Shown: positions 12,933 through 13,110 of the stretch, piece by piece
How positions within the stretch are numbered: the first letter of the stretch is position 1
Layout: every line of letters starts with the position of its first letter
Notes under the pieces: generated by a model
What the model was told of the DNA's origin: nothing
The model's database searches: none
The model's input: only the letters and a program-made list of their open reading frames with translations
Position numbers and translations under genes: made by a program
DNA from: Chloroflexota bacterium
GTDB taxonomy: Bacteria > Chloroflexota > UBA5177 > JANWHV01
Direction: 5' to 3'
Assembly: GCA_025450375.1 (NCBI GenBank)
Contig: JANWHO010000015.1
Location: 1 to 13,110 of the forward strand
DNA: 13,110 nucleotides

Positions 12933-13110
12933 TGCCGGGAAGCATTTTCTCTCACGCATAGTGCCCCGACGCGCGATAATGCAGAGGGGTTCGGCGTACT
13001 GGCCGCCCACGATGGCGCGGAGGCGCTGGCGGTGTTGAGCCGCGAGCCGGTAGCCTGCGTCCTGCTGGACATCATGATGCCGGGCGCCGATGGGTTCGAG
13101 GTCTGCCGCC
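12933..13110 (+). pseudogene. Response-regulator receiver domain fragment, N-terminus unreadable
   Basis: The last bases encode the middle of a receiver domain: GFGVLAAHDGAEALAVL (from 12993), then VACVLLDIMMPGADGFEVC, with the phospho-acceptor Asp at 13068-13070. The frame has no ATG, GTG or TTG before 13032 and is closed by a TGA at 12930-12932, so the first strand with its acidic DD pair is missing. An ATG-ATG-ACA-ATA at 12918-12929 in the same frame reads MMTI, a plausible start for a regulator, and the distance from there to GFGVL is about right for a receiver, but the intervening codons look nothing like one. Either the 5' end is mutated or the sequence there has errors. The gene continues past the window. 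No good terminator or promoter is visible in 12876-12932. Confidence 0.55.

Overview
The window is GC-rich, densely coded DNA and looks chromosomal. It probably comes from a member of the Chloroflexota. The basis is indirect: a single-pass membrane protein with a long Thr/Pro low-complexity tail, a style common in that phylum; frequent GTG and TTG starts; and sugar ABC transporter genes of the kind common there. No rRNA or tRNA gene is present, so the assignment cannot be tested inside the window.

Left arm, minus strand (1-1905). Four genes run leftward in a tight row: a YbaK/EbsC-type aminoacyl-tRNA deacylase, a membrane-anchored lysozyme-like (glucosaminidase-fold) protein, a 37-residue very acidic ORF, and the first 119 residues of a GH38 alpha-mannosidase that leaves the window. 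The last two share a TGATG stop/start overlap. A candidate promoter lies at 1969-1996.

Middle (2041-5351). A plus-strand gene encodes an N-terminally anchored, DUF11-like extracellular domain with a Thr/Pro stalk containing five 36-nt tandem repeats. It converges on a 62-residue ribbon-helix-helix regulator. Between them is a near-perfect 49-nt palindrome. Upstream of the regulator is a citrate synthase gene with its own candidate terminator and promoter. The citrate synthase/ROK intergenic space (5031-5351, 321 nt, no gene) holds the citrate synthase promoter and leader palindromes, a second GATCGG-rich inverted repeat related to the 49-nt one, and a good promoter with a ROK-type operator candidate for the next gene.

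Right arm, plus strand (5352-12875). Six genes form a compact carbohydrate cluster: ROK repressor, Sec-exported solute-binding protein, two MalF/MalG-type permeases, a GH66 dextranase-like enzyme with a Tat-like signal, and a short GH15 glucoamylase/glucodextranase-like enzyme without a signal. The inferred scheme is that dextran or a related alpha-1,6-glucan is cut outside the cell, isomalto-oligosaccharides are imported, and GH15 releases glucose inside. No ABC ATPase gene is present, so a shared MsmK/MalK-type ATPase elsewhere is expected.

The final ~180 bases encode the middle of a response-regulator receiver domain with no readable N-terminus, either a broken gene or a sequence error. 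The most interesting observations are the dextran-type locus itself, the related GATCGG palindromes in both a convergent and a divergent gap, and a CATGCATG palindrome shared by the control regions of the ribbon-helix-helix gene and citrate synthase.
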